64,000 nucleotides of DNA from Nonomuraea sp. SYSU D8015 (GTDB taxonomy: Bacteria; Actinomycetota; Actinomycetes; Streptosporangiales; Streptosporangiaceae), in contig NZ_VJYI01000001.1 of the NCBI RefSeq assembly GCF_008065375.1, positions 868,001-932,000 on the forward strand. Reading direction: 5' to 3'. Numbering within the stretch: the stretch's first letter is position 1; each line of letters opens with the position of its first letter. A model generated the notes under the pieces. It made no database searches and was not told where the DNA came from. It saw nothing but the letters and a program-made list of their open reading frames with translations. Below are positions 24,359 to 32,282 of this stretch, in pieces. Made by a program: the position numbers and the translations under genes.

Positions 24359-26125
24359 ATGGCTCGAATCGCATCAGAATCGCTGATAGAACGGCTCGCG
24401 GAGTGGGGCGTCGACACCGTCTTCGGCCTGCCGGGCGACGGCATCAACGGCATCATGGAGGGGCTGCGGCGCCATCGCGACCGGGTGCGCTTCGTCCTCG
24501 TGCACCACGAGGAGGCCGCGGCCTTCATGGCCACCGGTTACGCCAAGGCCACCGGACGCCTCGGCGTCTGCCTGGCCACCTCCGGGCCGGGCGGCGTCCA
24601 CCTGCTCAACGGGCTCTACGACGCCAAGCTCGACCACATCCCCGTGCTAGCGATCACGGGGATGCAGGAGACGTCCGTGCTCGGCACCGGCTACCAGCAG
24701 GAGGTCCACCTGGACCGGCTGTACGCCGACGTGGCCGAGTACAACATGATGATCACCAACCCGGTGCAGCTGCCGTCGCTGGTCGACCTGGCGGTCAGGA
24801 CGGCGTACGCGCGGCGCGGCGTCGCCCATCTCACCCTGCCCAACGACATCCAGGTGGCCGAGGCCGGCGCGGAGCCGTACAAGAGCGTGGCCCCGGTCAG
24901 GACGCCGCAGACCACGCCCCTCTACCTGCAGCCGTCCGGCATCCCGCGGCAGGAGGACCTCGAGTGGGCGGCCGAGGTGCTCAACAACGCCGAACGCCCC
25001 GCCATGCTGGTCGGGCGCGGCGCCCTGCACGCCCGCCAGGAGGTCCTGGCCGTGGCGGAGGCGCTCGGGGCGCCGGTGGTCAAGACGCTGCCCGGCAAGG
25101 CGGTCATCCCGGACGACTCGCCGTACACGACCGGAGGGATCGGGCTGCTCGGCACCCGGCCGAGCGAGGAGCTCATGGACGACGCCGACGTGCTGTTCAT
25201 GGTCGGCACGAACTTCCCGTACTCGAAGTTCCTGCCCGAGCCGGGCAAGGCGCGGGTGGTGCAGTTCGAGGCCGACCCGACCAGGGCGGGGGCGCGGATC
25301 CCGACCGACGTCCCGGTCGTGTGCGACGCCAAGGAGGGGCTGGCGGCGCTGCTGCCGCTGCTCAGGGGCCGGGACAGGAGCGCCCACCTGGCGAAGTACC
25401 AGCGGAAGATGGCCGACTGGCGGGCCGACATGGACGCGCTCGAGAACCCCGACCGCGACCCGATCGCCCCGCAGTATCCCGTCTCCATCCTCGACGAGCT
25501 CGCCGCCGACGACGCCATCCTGACCTGCGACACCGGCACCGTCGCCACGTGGGCGGCCAGGCACTGGACGATCCGCGGCGGGCGCGAGTTCTACCTGTCG
25601 GGGACGCTCGCGACGATGGCGAACGGCCTGCCGTACGCGATCGCGATGCAGCACGCGTTCCCCGGCCGGCAGGTCATCGCGTACGTCGGCGACGGCGGCT
25701 TCTCGATGCTCATGGCCGAGTTCCTGACGGCGGTCCAGCAGCGGCTGCCGGTCAAGGTGATCATCAGCAACAACAACTCGCTCGGCCAGATCCTGTGGGA
25801 GCAGATGGTGCTCGGCTACCCCGAGCACGGCGTGCGCTACGCCCAGCCGGAGGCCGACTTCTCGGCCTGGGCACGGTCGTGCGGCGGGTTCGGGGCCAAG
25901 GTCAGCAAATCCGAGGACGTGGCCCAGGCGATCGGGCAGGCCCTCGCGCACGACGGCCCGGCGCTGGTGGACGTGGACGTCAACCCGGACGAGCCGCCCA
26001 TGCCCGGCAAGGTCTCCTACGAGCAGGCCAAGAACTTCGCCCAGGCGTTCCTCAAGGGGCAGCCGCACCGGGCGGCCATCGCGACCACGCTGTTCAAGGA
26101 CCGGATCCAGAAGATGGGGGACTAG
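24359..26125 (+). CDS. Thiamine pyrophosphate-dependent enzyme (pyruvate oxidase / acetolactate synthase-like)
   Basis: A 588-residue TPP enzyme with the usual three domains: an N-terminal Pyr domain (FGLPGDGINGIMEGL; the catalytic Glu in HHEEAAAFMA at about residue 50), a central domain, and a C-terminal PP domain with the TPP motif GDGGFSMLMAEFLTAVQQ...NNNSL. TSGPGGVHLLNGLYDAK and ITGMQETSVLGTGYQQEVH match pyruvate oxidase/ubiquinone oxidoreductase (PoxB-like) relatives more than biosynthetic acetolactate synthase. The C-terminus may contact the membrane. The end overlaps the convergent IclR gene by 32 bp. Confidence 0.9.
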   Translation: MARIASESLIERLAEWGVDTVFGLPGDGINGIMEGLRRHRDRVRFVLVHHEEAAAFMATGYAKATGRLGVCLATSGPGGVHLLNGLYDAKLDHIPVLAITGMQETSVLGTGYQQEVHLDRLYADVAEYNMMITNPVQLPSLVDLAVRTAYARRGVAHLTLPNDIQVAEAGAEPYKSVAPVRTPQTTPLYLQPSGIPRQEDLEWAAEVLNNAERPAMLVGRGALHARQEVLAVAEALGAPVVKTLPGKAVIPDDSPYTTGGIGLLGTRPSEELMDDADVLFMVGTNFPYSKFLPEPGKARVVQFEADPTRAGARIPTDVPVVCDAKEGLAALLPLLRGRDRSAHLAKYQRKMADWRADMDALENPDRDPIAPQYPVSILDELAADDAILTCDTGTVATWAARHWTIRGGREFYLSGTLATMANGLPYAIAMQHAFPGRQVIAYVGDGGFSMLMAEFLTAVQQRLPVKVIISNNNSLGQILWEQMVLGYPEHGVRYAQPEADFSAWARSCGGFGAKVSKSEDVAQAIGQALAHDGPALVDVDVNPDEPPMPGKVSYEQAKNFAQAFLKGQPHRAAIATTLFKDRIQKMGD

Positions 26126-26861
26126 CGTTCGCGATCCCCGACGCGGTGTTCAGCAGCGGGTCGACCAGACGCGGCAGCTCGCGGGCGCGCCGTGAGGACA
26201 CCACGATGCCCACGGCCGCCACGGCCCGCCCGTCCACCAGGATCGGCGCCGCCGCCGAGCACGAGCCCAGGGTCATCTCCTCGTACGTGAACGCGTAGCC
26301 CTGGGCCCGGACCGTGGCCAGCTCCCTGGCCAGCCGGCCAGGCTCGATGATCGTGTGCGGGGTGGGGCGTTCGAGCTTGCGGGCCAGGTAGGACTTGACG
26401 AACCAGTCCGGCTCGTACGCCAGCAGCGCCTTGCCCACGCCCGTCGGGTGCATCGGCAGGCGGCCGCCGGTCCTGGAGACGATGGGGACGGCGCGGCGGC
26501 CGTACACCTTGTCCACGTACAGCACCTCGAGCCCGTCGCGGACGGCCAGGTGCACGTTCTCACCCGTGGTGACGAACAGCTCCTGCAGCCACGGATGGGC
26601 CTGGCTCATCAGCCTGCCGGGGGCGAGCTGGCCCAGCTCCCACAGCCGCAGCCCCACGCGCAGCCGCCCGTCGGGGTCGCGGCTGAGCGCCTGCCACTCC
26701 TCCAGCTCGGCCACCAGCCGGTGCGCCGTGCTCAGCGGCACGCCGCTCCGCCTGGCCACATCCGTCAGCGTGAGCTGGGGGTGGGCGGCGTCGAACGCGC
26801 CGAGGATGGCCAGGACCTTCGACGTCACGGTGCGGCCCGGCTCGCGGGACCCTCCTGCCAT
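26094..26861 (-). CDS. IclR family regulator of pobA
   Basis: A 255-residue IclR protein. The N-terminal winged helix (TSKVLAILGAFDAAHPQLTL, then ARRSGVPLSTAHRLVAELEEW) precedes a GAF-like ligand domain with the family's PMHPTGVGKALLA and TYEEMTLGSCSAAAPI segments. It is divergent from the 4-hydroxybenzoate 3-monooxygenase gene, and a perfect 17-bp palindrome lies 11 bp before its own start. It is therefore very likely the 4-hydroxybenzoate- or protocatechuate-responsive PobR/PcaR-type regulator that also controls itself. Confidence 0.88.
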   Translation of the reverse strand: MAGGSREPGRTVTSKVLAILGAFDAAHPQLTLTDVARRSGVPLSTAHRLVAELEEWQALSRDPDGRLRVGLRLWELGQLAPGRLMSQAHPWLQELFVTTGENVHLAVRDGLEVLYVDKVYGRRAVPIVSRTGGRLPMHPTGVGKALLAYEPDWFVKSYLARKLERPTPHTIIEPGRLARELATVRAQGYAFTYEEMTLGSCSAAAPILVDGRAVAAVGIVVSSRRARELPRLVDPLLNTASGIANASPPSSGSGP

Positions 26862-26871
26862 GACGGCAATT

Positions 26872-26888
26872 CTTCCACTCAGTGGAAG
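26872..26888. promoter_or_regulatory. Perfect 17-bp palindrome, IclR operator
   Basis: CTTCCACT-C-AGTGGAAG, arms of eight bases around one central base. It lies in the 70-bp divergent region between the IclR gene and pobA. TTCC...GGAA half-sites are typical of IclR-family operators. Confidence 0.75.
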
Positions 26889-26931
26889 TGCACGCTCGGC
26901 GCGGGTCGCCTCGACGCAGCATGCTTCCCTC

Positions 26932-28107
26932 ATGCGAACTCAGGTCGGGATCATCGGCGCGGGCCCCGCGGGCCTGCTGCTGTCTCATTTGCTGCACCTG
27001 CGCGGCATCTCCTCCGTGGTGCTGGAGAAGCGCAGCCGCGACTACGTCGAGCGGCGCGTGCGGGCCGGCGTGCTGGAACAGGGCACGGTCGACACGCTCG
27101 TCGAGGCGGGCGTCGGCGAGCGCATGCTGCGCGAGGGGCTGCCGCACCACGGCATCGAGCTCAGGTACGGCGGCGCGGGCCACCGCATCCCGTTCGAGAA
27201 GCTCGTGCCGGGCAGGGCGATCACCGTGTACGGCCAGCAGGAGGTGGTCAAGGACCTGATCGCGGCCCGGCTCGCGGCGGGCGGCGACGTGCGGTTCGAG
27301 GTCGAGGACGTGGCCGTGCACTCGCTGGAGCCAGGGTCGGACACTGGGCCCTATGTGACGTTCGGCGGACAGCGGCTCGACTGCGACGTCATCGCCGGGT
27401 GCGACGGCTTCCACGGCGTGTCGAGGCCGTCGATCCCGGAGGGCGTTCTGACCGTCTTCGAGCGGGAGTATCCCTTCGCCTGGCTCGGCATCCTGGCCGA
27501 CGTCGCGCCGTCGTCCGAGGAGCTGATCTACACCAGGACCGATCGCGGCTTCGCGCTGCACAGCATGCGCTCGCCCACCGTCAGCCGCTTCTATCTGCAG
27601 GTTCCGGCCGACACGAAGATCGAGGACTGGCCCGACGAGCGGATCTGGGACGAGCTGCGGGCGCGGCTGGAGAGCGTGCCCGGCTTCACGCTGACGACCG
27701 GCGAGATCACCGAGAAGGGCGTCACGCCGATGCGGTCGTTCGTGGTCGAGCCCATGCAGTACGGGCGGCTCTACCTGGCCGGGGACGCCGCCCACATCGT
27801 GCCTCCCACCGGCGCCAAGGGGCTCAACCTGGCCGTGGCCGACGTCCGCCTGCTGACCGAGGCGCTGGCCGCGTACTTCTCGACCGGCTCCACCGAGCTG
27901 CTCGACGGGTACTCCGAGGCGTGCCTGAAGCGGGTGTGGCGGGCGCAACACTTCTCGTGGTGGATGACGACGCTGCTGCACACCTTCGAGGACGACGACG
28001 CCTACGGGCGGCGGCTTCAGCTGTCCTATCTGGACTACGTCACCTCGTCGGAGGCGGCCGCCACGACGCTGGCCGAGAACTACGTCGGGCTGCCTTTTGG
28101 CCCCTGA
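26932..28107 (+). CDS. pobA: 4-hydroxybenzoate 3-monooxygenase
   Basis: FAD- and NAD(P)H-dependent aromatic hydroxylase converting 4-hydroxybenzoate to protocatechuate. The FAD site is GIIGAGPAGLLLSHLLH (GxGxxG at 8-13). ERRVRAGVLEQGTVDTL is the characteristic PHBH substrate-loop sequence, and the DG motif CDGFHGVSRPSI and RLYLAGDAAHIVPPTGAKGLNLAV complete the family set. At 391 residues it matches the usual 394. Other protocatechuate genes are not in the window, so ring cleavage must be encoded elsewhere. Its regulator is divergent. Confidence 0.96.
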   Translation: MRTQVGIIGAGPAGLLLSHLLHLRGISSVVLEKRSRDYVERRVRAGVLEQGTVDTLVEAGVGERMLREGLPHHGIELRYGGAGHRIPFEKLVPGRAITVYGQQEVVKDLIAARLAAGGDVRFEVEDVAVHSLEPGSDTGPYVTFGGQRLDCDVIAGCDGFHGVSRPSIPEGVLTVFEREYPFAWLGILADVAPSSEELIYTRTDRGFALHSMRSPTVSRFYLQVPADTKIEDWPDERIWDELRARLESVPGFTLTTGEITEKGVTPMRSFVVEPMQYGRLYLAGDAAHIVPPTGAKGLNLAVADVRLLTEALAAYFSTGSTELLDGYSEACLKRVWRAQHFSWWMTTLLHTFEDDDAYGRRLQLSYLDYVTSSEAAATTLAENYVGLPFGP

Positions 28108-28131
28108 CCTTGGAAAATGCTTTAGGGTTGT

Positions 28132-28446
28132 TTGGTGGTCTTTGAGGAAGGATGGGCGGCTTCGCCCCTTCGGTGGTTGATGAACGTGCTCGGGCACTCC
28201 CAGCTCGCCAGGATGGGCAGCGATCCGGGGCTGGTCGCCGCGGTGGATCAGCACGCGGCGGTGCTGCGTGACGCGATCCCGCTGGATCGCGAGACCCTGG
28301 GCGACTACCTGCTCGGCTTCCTCGACGAGCTCCGGCACCGCGGCTGGTCCTTCACCGGCGAGCCCGACGCCGCGGCGCTGCGGCTCACGGCGGTGTGCTG
28401 GCTCGCCCGCGAACGCGGCTTCCTGAGCGACGAACTCCCCGCCTGA
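28132..28446 (+). CDS. Small conserved actinobacterial protein (104 residues)
   Basis: Starts MVVFEEGWAASPLRWLMNVL. It is mostly helical, with the stretch GLVAAVDQHAAVLRDAI and a C-terminal LRLTAVCWLARERGFL. It resembles a small protein type often found near actinomycete metabolic genes (possibly the DUF6401 type; identification not certain). It lies 24 bp after pobA on the same strand. No catalytic motif is seen and no function is proposed. Confidence 0.6.
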   Translation: MVVFEEGWAASPLRWLMNVLGHSQLARMGSDPGLVAAVDQHAAVLRDAIPLDRETLGDYLLGFLDELRHRGWSFTGEPDAAALRLTAVCWLARERGFLSDELPA

Positions 28447-28594
28447 CGCCTGACGGCTGACGCCCGGCGCCTGACGACGTCCGCTCGAGCCCCTCCCACC
28501 GGCCGCTCGGCTGTCTTGCCCGCCGCGTCCGCCGCTCGACGGGGCGCGGGCCCGCCGGCGGAACGGGCGCGTTGTGGCGGGCGTGTGGACCCTT

Positions 28595-28632
28595 CTCACG
28601 CGACGTGCGTTCGCTCACGCGATGTGCGTTCG
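28595..28632. repeat. Two-copy 19-bp direct repeat
   Basis: CTCACGCGAYGTGCGTTCG occurs twice in tandem with one C/T difference (28595-28613 and 28614-28632), in the non-coding gap between the small protein gene and the MscS-like gene end. Confidence 0.8.
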
Positions 28633-28637
28633 GCGGG

Positions 28638-28675
28638 CATGCCCCGCGGCGAGGATGGCTCGTCCGCGGGGCATG
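28638..28675 (-). terminator. Strong GC hairpin terminator
   Basis: CATGCCCCGCGG pairs perfectly with CCGCGGGGCATG across a 14-base loop. It lies 47 bp past the stop of the membrane-protein gene at 28722 and could also end the transcript from pobA. No U-run is seen. Confidence 0.7.
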
Positions 28676-28721
28676 GATGGCTGGCCCCGGAGGCGGGGCT
28701 GGGCGGGGCCGTTCCGGGTGC

Positions 28722-29561
28722 TCAGCCGGGAGGCATGTCGGAGCGCGGCGGCATGTCCGGGCGCGGCGGCGTCTCCGAGCGGGGCGGTGCCTCCGAGGGC
28801 GGCGGAGCCCCCGGCGTCGTGCGGATGGGCTCCGTCGGCTGGCTCATCGCCGCGGCGTCCTGACGCCCGCGCTGGTACGCCTCGGCCTGCGCCCTGGCCT
28901 GCGGGGCCTCCTCCTCGATCCGGCCCAGCCAGCGCTCCCAGCGCTGCTGCATCGGCCGGACCATCCCGCCGCCGACGCCGATGGCCACGATCGCCCCGAT
29001 GGTGGCCAGGACGGTGATCAGGACCGGGGTCGTGACGGTGGTGGCCACGCCGATCTGGTTGAGCGCGGCGATGATGCCGAGCGCCCAGATGAACACGGAT
29101 GCGGCGAGCGCCAGCCAGCGGCCGTAGGACAGCCCGCCGAGCGCGCCGTCGAGGACGTCCCTGACGGCCCTGGCGATGGCCCCGGCCACCACGACGATCA
29201 CGATGGCGACGAGGGCCCTGGGCAGCCACGCCACCACGCCGTTCAGCAGCGCCGAGATCGGGTTCGGCCCGAAGACGCTGAAGGCTATCTGCAGGGTGAT
29301 CAGGATGATGGCGTAGAAGACGATTCTCGCCAGCAGGCTGCTCGCGTCGTATTTGCTCCGCTCCAGCCAGCGGCGGACGCCGCTGCGCTCCACCGCCCGG
29401 TCGAACCCGACCCGTTCCAGGATCTTGTCGACGATCTTCTCCAGGACCTTGGCCACGATCCATCCGATGATGAGAATCACCAGGAAGGCAGCCAGCCGCG
29501 GAACGAACGTCGCGATCATCCGCCAGGCGTCTTGAAGGCCTTGGCCTATGTTGATATCCAC
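28722..29561 (-). CDS. TM-helix-repeat membrane protein (mechanosensitive-channel-like, CmpX type)
   Basis: A 279-residue integral membrane protein. Four to five hydrophobic helices are visible: AAFLVILIIGWIVAKVLE, LLARIVFYAIILITLQIAF, ALVAIVIVVVAGAIARAVRD, WLALAASVFIWALGIIAALN and TPVLITVLATIGAIVAIGVG. The GWIVAKVLEKIVDKILERVGFD and GGLSYGRWLALAASVFIW pieces are the conserved TM-helix repeat seen in CmpX-like proteins. It lacks the MscS beta domain. The C-terminal 50 residues are proline-rich repeats (PPRSETPPRPDMPPRSDMPP). It starts with GTG behind GGAGGAGG. Confidence 0.8.
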   Translation of the reverse strand: MDINIGQGLQDAWRMIATFVPRLAAFLVILIIGWIVAKVLEKIVDKILERVGFDRAVERSGVRRWLERSKYDASSLLARIVFYAIILITLQIAFSVFGPNPISALLNGVVAWLPRALVAIVIVVVAGAIARAVRDVLDGALGGLSYGRWLALAASVFIWALGIIAALNQIGVATTVTTPVLITVLATIGAIVAIGVGGGMVRPMQQRWERWLGRIEEEAPQARAQAEAYQRGRQDAAAMSQPTEPIRTTPGAPPPSEAPPRSETPPRPDMPPRSDMPPG

Positions 29562-29695
29562 GGTTTCCTCCTCCGAGGAGCCAATGCCACGGCGCTACCC
29601 GGACTGCAACGTTGTATGCACGCAGCGACACCTAAAGTTCGCGCTGGGCGACATTTCGCACGCAGGTCCGCAGTGCGCCCCGCTAGGGTGATCCC

Positions 29696-30076
29696 GTGCA
29701 TCGCAGCCGTGTCTACGCCCTCCTCATCGACACCCCCACCCCCGAGGCCGAGCGCGCGGCGGCCTTCTGGGCGGCCGCGCTCGGCGCCAGCGCCCGCCCG
29801 CTCCCGGGCGAGGAGCAGTTCACCTCGCTCCACCAGGCCATCTCCGGACTGGTCACGGCCGTCCAGGCGGTCGACGACGCGCCCCGCTTCCATCTCGACA
29901 TCGAGACCGACGACGTCGAGGCCGAGACCGCCCGCCTGGTGGCGCTCGGAGCGACCCAGGTGTCGCAGTGGATGGAGTGCCGCGTCCTGCGCGCGCCCGG
30001 CGGGCACCTGCTGTGCGTGCTGCCCGTGGAGAGCGACAGGGCGGTGTTCGAGGCCGAGGCCAACACCTGGCCGTGA
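29696..30076 (+). CDS. VOC family (glyoxalase-like) protein
   Basis: A 126-residue vicinal-oxygen-chelate fold protein with two beta-alpha-beta modules: VYALLIDTPTPEAERAAAFWAAALG, then FHLDIETDDVEAETARLVALGATQV and RAPGGHLLCVLPVES. The first metal ligand is not obvious near the N-terminus; His and Glu of the second module (FHLDIET) are present. It starts with GTG at 29696. Members range from dioxygenases to drug-binding proteins, so no specific role is assigned. Confidence 0.82.
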   Translation: MHRSRVYALLIDTPTPEAERAAAFWAAALGASARPLPGEEQFTSLHQAISGLVTAVQAVDDAPRFHLDIETDDVEAETARLVALGATQVSQWMECRVLRAPGGHLLCVLPVESDRAVFEAEANTWP

Positions 30077-30100
30077 CCGCCGCCGACGGCCGGCCGAGGG

Positions 30101-30450
30101 TCAGAACGGGTTGGGGTCGAGGACGTCCGGCAGCGCGTACCCGCCGAGGAACGTGACGGCGGCGCGGCCCAGCACCAGGGCGACGGTCAGCAGGGGACTG
30201 CCGCGGCAGCAGGGGTCCACACCGGTGCGGCGCAGGCGCCATACCGCTCCGTGCTCGGCGATGACCCGTAGCCGCTTGCCGCCCGCGATGACCTCCTCGG
30301 GGTGACCGGGGTCCATCCCGACGATCACCGCGTCGGCCTCGGCGATGTCGTCCAGTCGGCCGGTCTCGACCGCGCAGCCGCCCTCGTGGAGCACGCGCCG
30401 GGCTCGCCGGAATGCCTGGCGAAGGTGGGCGTCGTGACGAGGACCCTCAT
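30101..30450 (-). pseudogene. D-2-hydroxyacid dehydrogenase remnant, frameshifted and internally deleted
   Basis: The ATG at 30450 overlaps the stop of the aldolase gene (ATGA). The first frame reads MRVLVTTPTFARHSGEP. After a frameshift at about 30398 the second frame continues RRVLHEGGCAVETGRLDD, AEADAVIVGMDP and GGKRLRVIAEHG, the standard N-terminus of phosphoglycerate-dehydrogenase-like enzymes. The NAD-binding core and catalytic residues, about 200 residues, are then missing. It ends with a 40-residue tail (VTFLGGYALPDVLDPNPF). It once formed an operon with the aldolase. Confidence 0.7.
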
Positions 30451-31214
30451 GCGCCGCCCCGCACGGCCTTCAGGTGGGCGGCCGCGGCCTGCTCCAGGTG
30501 GACGAGGTCGGAGGCGACCGTGGCGAAGGTGAAGCCCTCGGCGAGGCGGCGGGCGGCCTGCTCCCCGGTCGGGTTGTGGATGCCGGCCGCGATCCCGGCC
30601 CGCTCGGCGGTCGTGCGGATGCGTTCCAGCGCCTTCTCGAACACGTCGGCGACCTGGGGATCGTTGGGGAACCGGCCGCCCACGGCCAGGCACAGGTCGG
30701 ACGGGCCGACGTACACGCCGTCCAGGCCGGGCGTGGCGCAGATGGCCTCGAGGTTCGCCAGCCCCTCCGAGGTCTCGATCATGGCCAGGACCAGCACGCT
30801 CTCGTCCGCCTCCGCCGGGGTGGGGCCGATCCTGAGCATGGACCGCATGGGGCCGTAGGAGCGGCGGCCCGTGCCGGGGTAGCGGGCGGCGGACACGGCG
30901 CGGGCCGCGTCCTCGGCCGTGTCCACGAGCGGCACGATCACGCCCCCCGCGCCGTAGTCCAGCGCCCGGCCGATCACCGCCGGGTCACCGGACTCGACGC
31001 GCACCAGGCCCACCGATCGGCCGCCCGCGTCGACGGCCATGAGGTTCGCCAGCAGGCCCGCGTGGCCGATCAGCCCGTGCTGGCCGTCCACGGCGATGTA
31101 GTCGTACCCGAGCCTGGCCAGGCGCTCGGTGGCGACGGGGGCGTCGAGCACCACCCAGTAGCCGACGGCCTGTTCCCGGTTGCGGATCTTCCTGGCGAGC
31201 TCGGCTGCGGTCAT
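30447..31214 (-). CDS. HpcH/HpaI family aldolase/citrate lyase-like protein
   Basis: A 255-residue class II aldolase of the TIM-barrel HpcH/HpaI family, cleaving 2-keto-3-deoxy or related acids to pyruvate plus an aldehyde. It has the conserved YDYIAVDGQHG near residue 45, metal-binding Glu in AMIETSEGLANLEAI, and GVYVGPSDLCLAVG. GAGGAGA lies upstream of ATG 31214. The former downstream partner is a broken D-2-hydroxyacid dehydrogenase, so the original pathway here was probably a sugar-acid or hydroxy-acid route. Confidence 0.9.
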   Translation of the reverse strand: MTAAELARKIRNREQAVGYWVVLDAPVATERLARLGYDYIAVDGQHGLIGHAGLLANLMAVDAGGRSVGLVRVESGDPAVIGRALDYGAGGVIVPLVDTAEDAARAVSAARYPGTGRRSYGPMRSMLRIGPTPAEADESVLVLAMIETSEGLANLEAICATPGLDGVYVGPSDLCLAVGGRFPNDPQVADVFEKALERIRTTAERAGIAAGIHNPTGEQAARRLAEGFTFATVASDLVHLEQAAAAHLKAVRGGA

Positions 31215-31257
31215 GGCGGATCGATCTCCTCTGCGGCGATGCGGACGTGCTTGATGA

Positions 31258-31398
31258 CTTTGCGGTGGTAGGTGTAGGGGACGTGCGGGCTTGCTTCGCC
31301 GGCTGCCCGGCCTGCGGTTCGCCGTTCCGCTGTCACAGGTCCGCTTCAAGCACGACATGGCCATGTTCGGGGTGCACGAGCTCTCGGAGGAGTGGTGA
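31258..31398 (+). pseudogene. Cytochrome P450 C-terminal remnant
   Basis: After two adjacent TGA stops, the frame reads LLRRLPGLRFAVPLSQVRF and then KHDMAMFGVHELSEEW before a TGA. This is the usual last 35-40 residues of bacterial P450s (LPGLRLAVP...RxHDxxxxGVxELPVxW). The haem-cysteine loop and everything before it are absent. Identification rests on pattern recognition over a short stretch. Confidence 0.5.
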
Positions 31399-31416
31399 CC
31401 GGACACGTCCTTCCGG

Positions 31417-31785
31417 TCAGGTGGAGGCGAGCCCGCGCCCGAGCGTCCGATCGAGGGCGATGCGGGTGAGCCAGGCCAGCCCGGCCGTGAAGAGCGGGGG
31501 CCACACGATCGGCCCGAAGGTGTAGCCGACCAGCACCGCGAGCGGGATCCACACGCGGTTCACGGCCTGGTGGAGCGTGCCGGGCGGGCGAACCCCGGCG
31601 AGCCGTGTCAGATCGGGCAACACGAAGAACACCAGCGCGGCGACCGTGGTCGGCAGGCCGTACTTCTGGCTCTCGAAAACGGCGAATGCGGCAAGGAACA
31701 GCGCGAAAGCGCCCCAGGCGATCCTCCTAGATCGGCTGCCCACGCCGGGGGTGCGTCGGCGAGGTGCGGCGGGTTCAGTGGTCAC
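31417..31785 (-). CDS. Small membrane protein, DUF4260-like
   Basis: A 122-residue protein starting with GTG (VTTEPAAPRRRTPG). Four hydrophobic segments follow: RIAWGAFALFLAAFAVF, TTVAALVFFVLPDLTRLAG, VWIPLAVLVGYTFGPIV and PPLFTAGLAWLTRIALDRTLG. The FVLPDL and IALDRTLGRGL elements fit the DUF4260 family. A TACGCT element lies six bases before the GTG, with no ribosome site, suggesting leaderless expression. Function is unknown. Confidence 0.65.
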   Translation of the reverse strand: MTTEPAAPRRRTPGVGSRSRRIAWGAFALFLAAFAVFESQKYGLPTTVAALVFFVLPDLTRLAGVRPPGTLHQAVNRVWIPLAVLVGYTFGPIVWPPLFTAGLAWLTRIALDRTLGRGLAST

Positions 31786-31909
31786 GCGCACAGCGTACAG
31801 ATGACCTTCGCCAGAACACGGGCGAAGTTCGCATTCTGGGACGTGCTGGGCGGCGTTCCTTCTGGGCCTCGGGTGCCGACGACGATCGTGATCGACCCTG
31901 GGCAACAAG

Positions 31910-31948
31910 AAGCCCCAGCTCCCTGGCATGCGCCATGGGCTGGGGCTT
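31910..31948 (-). terminator. Intrinsic terminator of the tRNA operon
   Basis: AAGCCCCAGC pairs perfectly with GCTGGGGCTT; the loop itself can pair partly (CCTGGC with GCCATGG). On the minus strand it is followed by CTTGTTG, a weak U-run. It lies 34 bp after the tRNA-Val end. Confidence 0.75.
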
Positions 31949-31981
31949 TGCTTGCTGTTTGACCTGGCCTGCTGGAGAGCC

Positions 31982-32056
31982 TGGTGGACGATACTGGGAT
32001 TGAACCAGTGACCTCTTCCGTGTCAGGGAAGCGCTCTCCCGCTGAGCTAATCGTCC
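31982..32056 (-). tRNA. tRNA-Val (GAC), CCA encoded
   Basis: Acceptor GGACGAT/ATCGTCC, D arm AGCTCAGCGGGAGAGC, anticodon arm CTTCC-CTGACAC-GGAAG with anticodon GAC, T arm CACTGGTTCAATCCCAGT. The 3' CCA (31982-31984) is genome-encoded, unlike the three neighbours. It is the last gene of the leftward tRNA operon. Confidence 0.93.
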
Positions 32057-32075
32057 GTATTGAGTTGGAACTCAG

Positions 32076-32147
32076 AGCGGAAGACGGGATTCGAACCCGC
32101 GACCCTCACCTTGGCAAGGTGATGCTCTACCACTGAGCCACTTCCGC
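32076..32147 (-). tRNA. tRNA-Gly (GCC), copy 2
   Basis: Acceptor GCGGAAG/CTTCCGC, anticodon arm TCACC-TTGCCAA-GGTGA with anticodon GCC, T arm GCGGGTTCGAATCCCGT. It is 72 bases with no encoded CCA. It is identical to the copy at 32283-32354. Confidence 0.95.
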
Positions 32148-32196
32148 ATGGCGCTGCCCTTACTTTAGCGGATCCCGGAGGGTCCGCCGGTCGCCG

Positions 32197-32267
32197 AGGT
32201 GGAGACGGGATTTGAACCCGTGTAGACGGCTTTGCAGGCCGCTGCCTCGCCTCTCGGCCACTCCACC
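32197..32267 (-). tRNA. tRNA-Cys (GCA)
   Basis: Acceptor GGTGGAG/CTCCACC, anticodon arm GCGGC-CTGCAAA-GCCGT with anticodon GCA, T arm ACGGGTTCAAATCCCGT. It is 71 bases, no encoded CCA, and lies between the two glycine tRNAs. Confidence 0.94.
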
Positions 32268-32282
32268 AGGAGTCTCGCTCCG

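Noticed and set aside
26560-28599. 679-residue minus-strand ORF
   Set aside because: Antisense to pobA and crosses the IclR gene in another frame. No domain recognised.
28722-29561. Calling the TM-helix-repeat protein an MscS channel
   Set aside because: The MscS beta domain and cytoplasmic vestibule are absent. Only the TM-helix repeat is seen.
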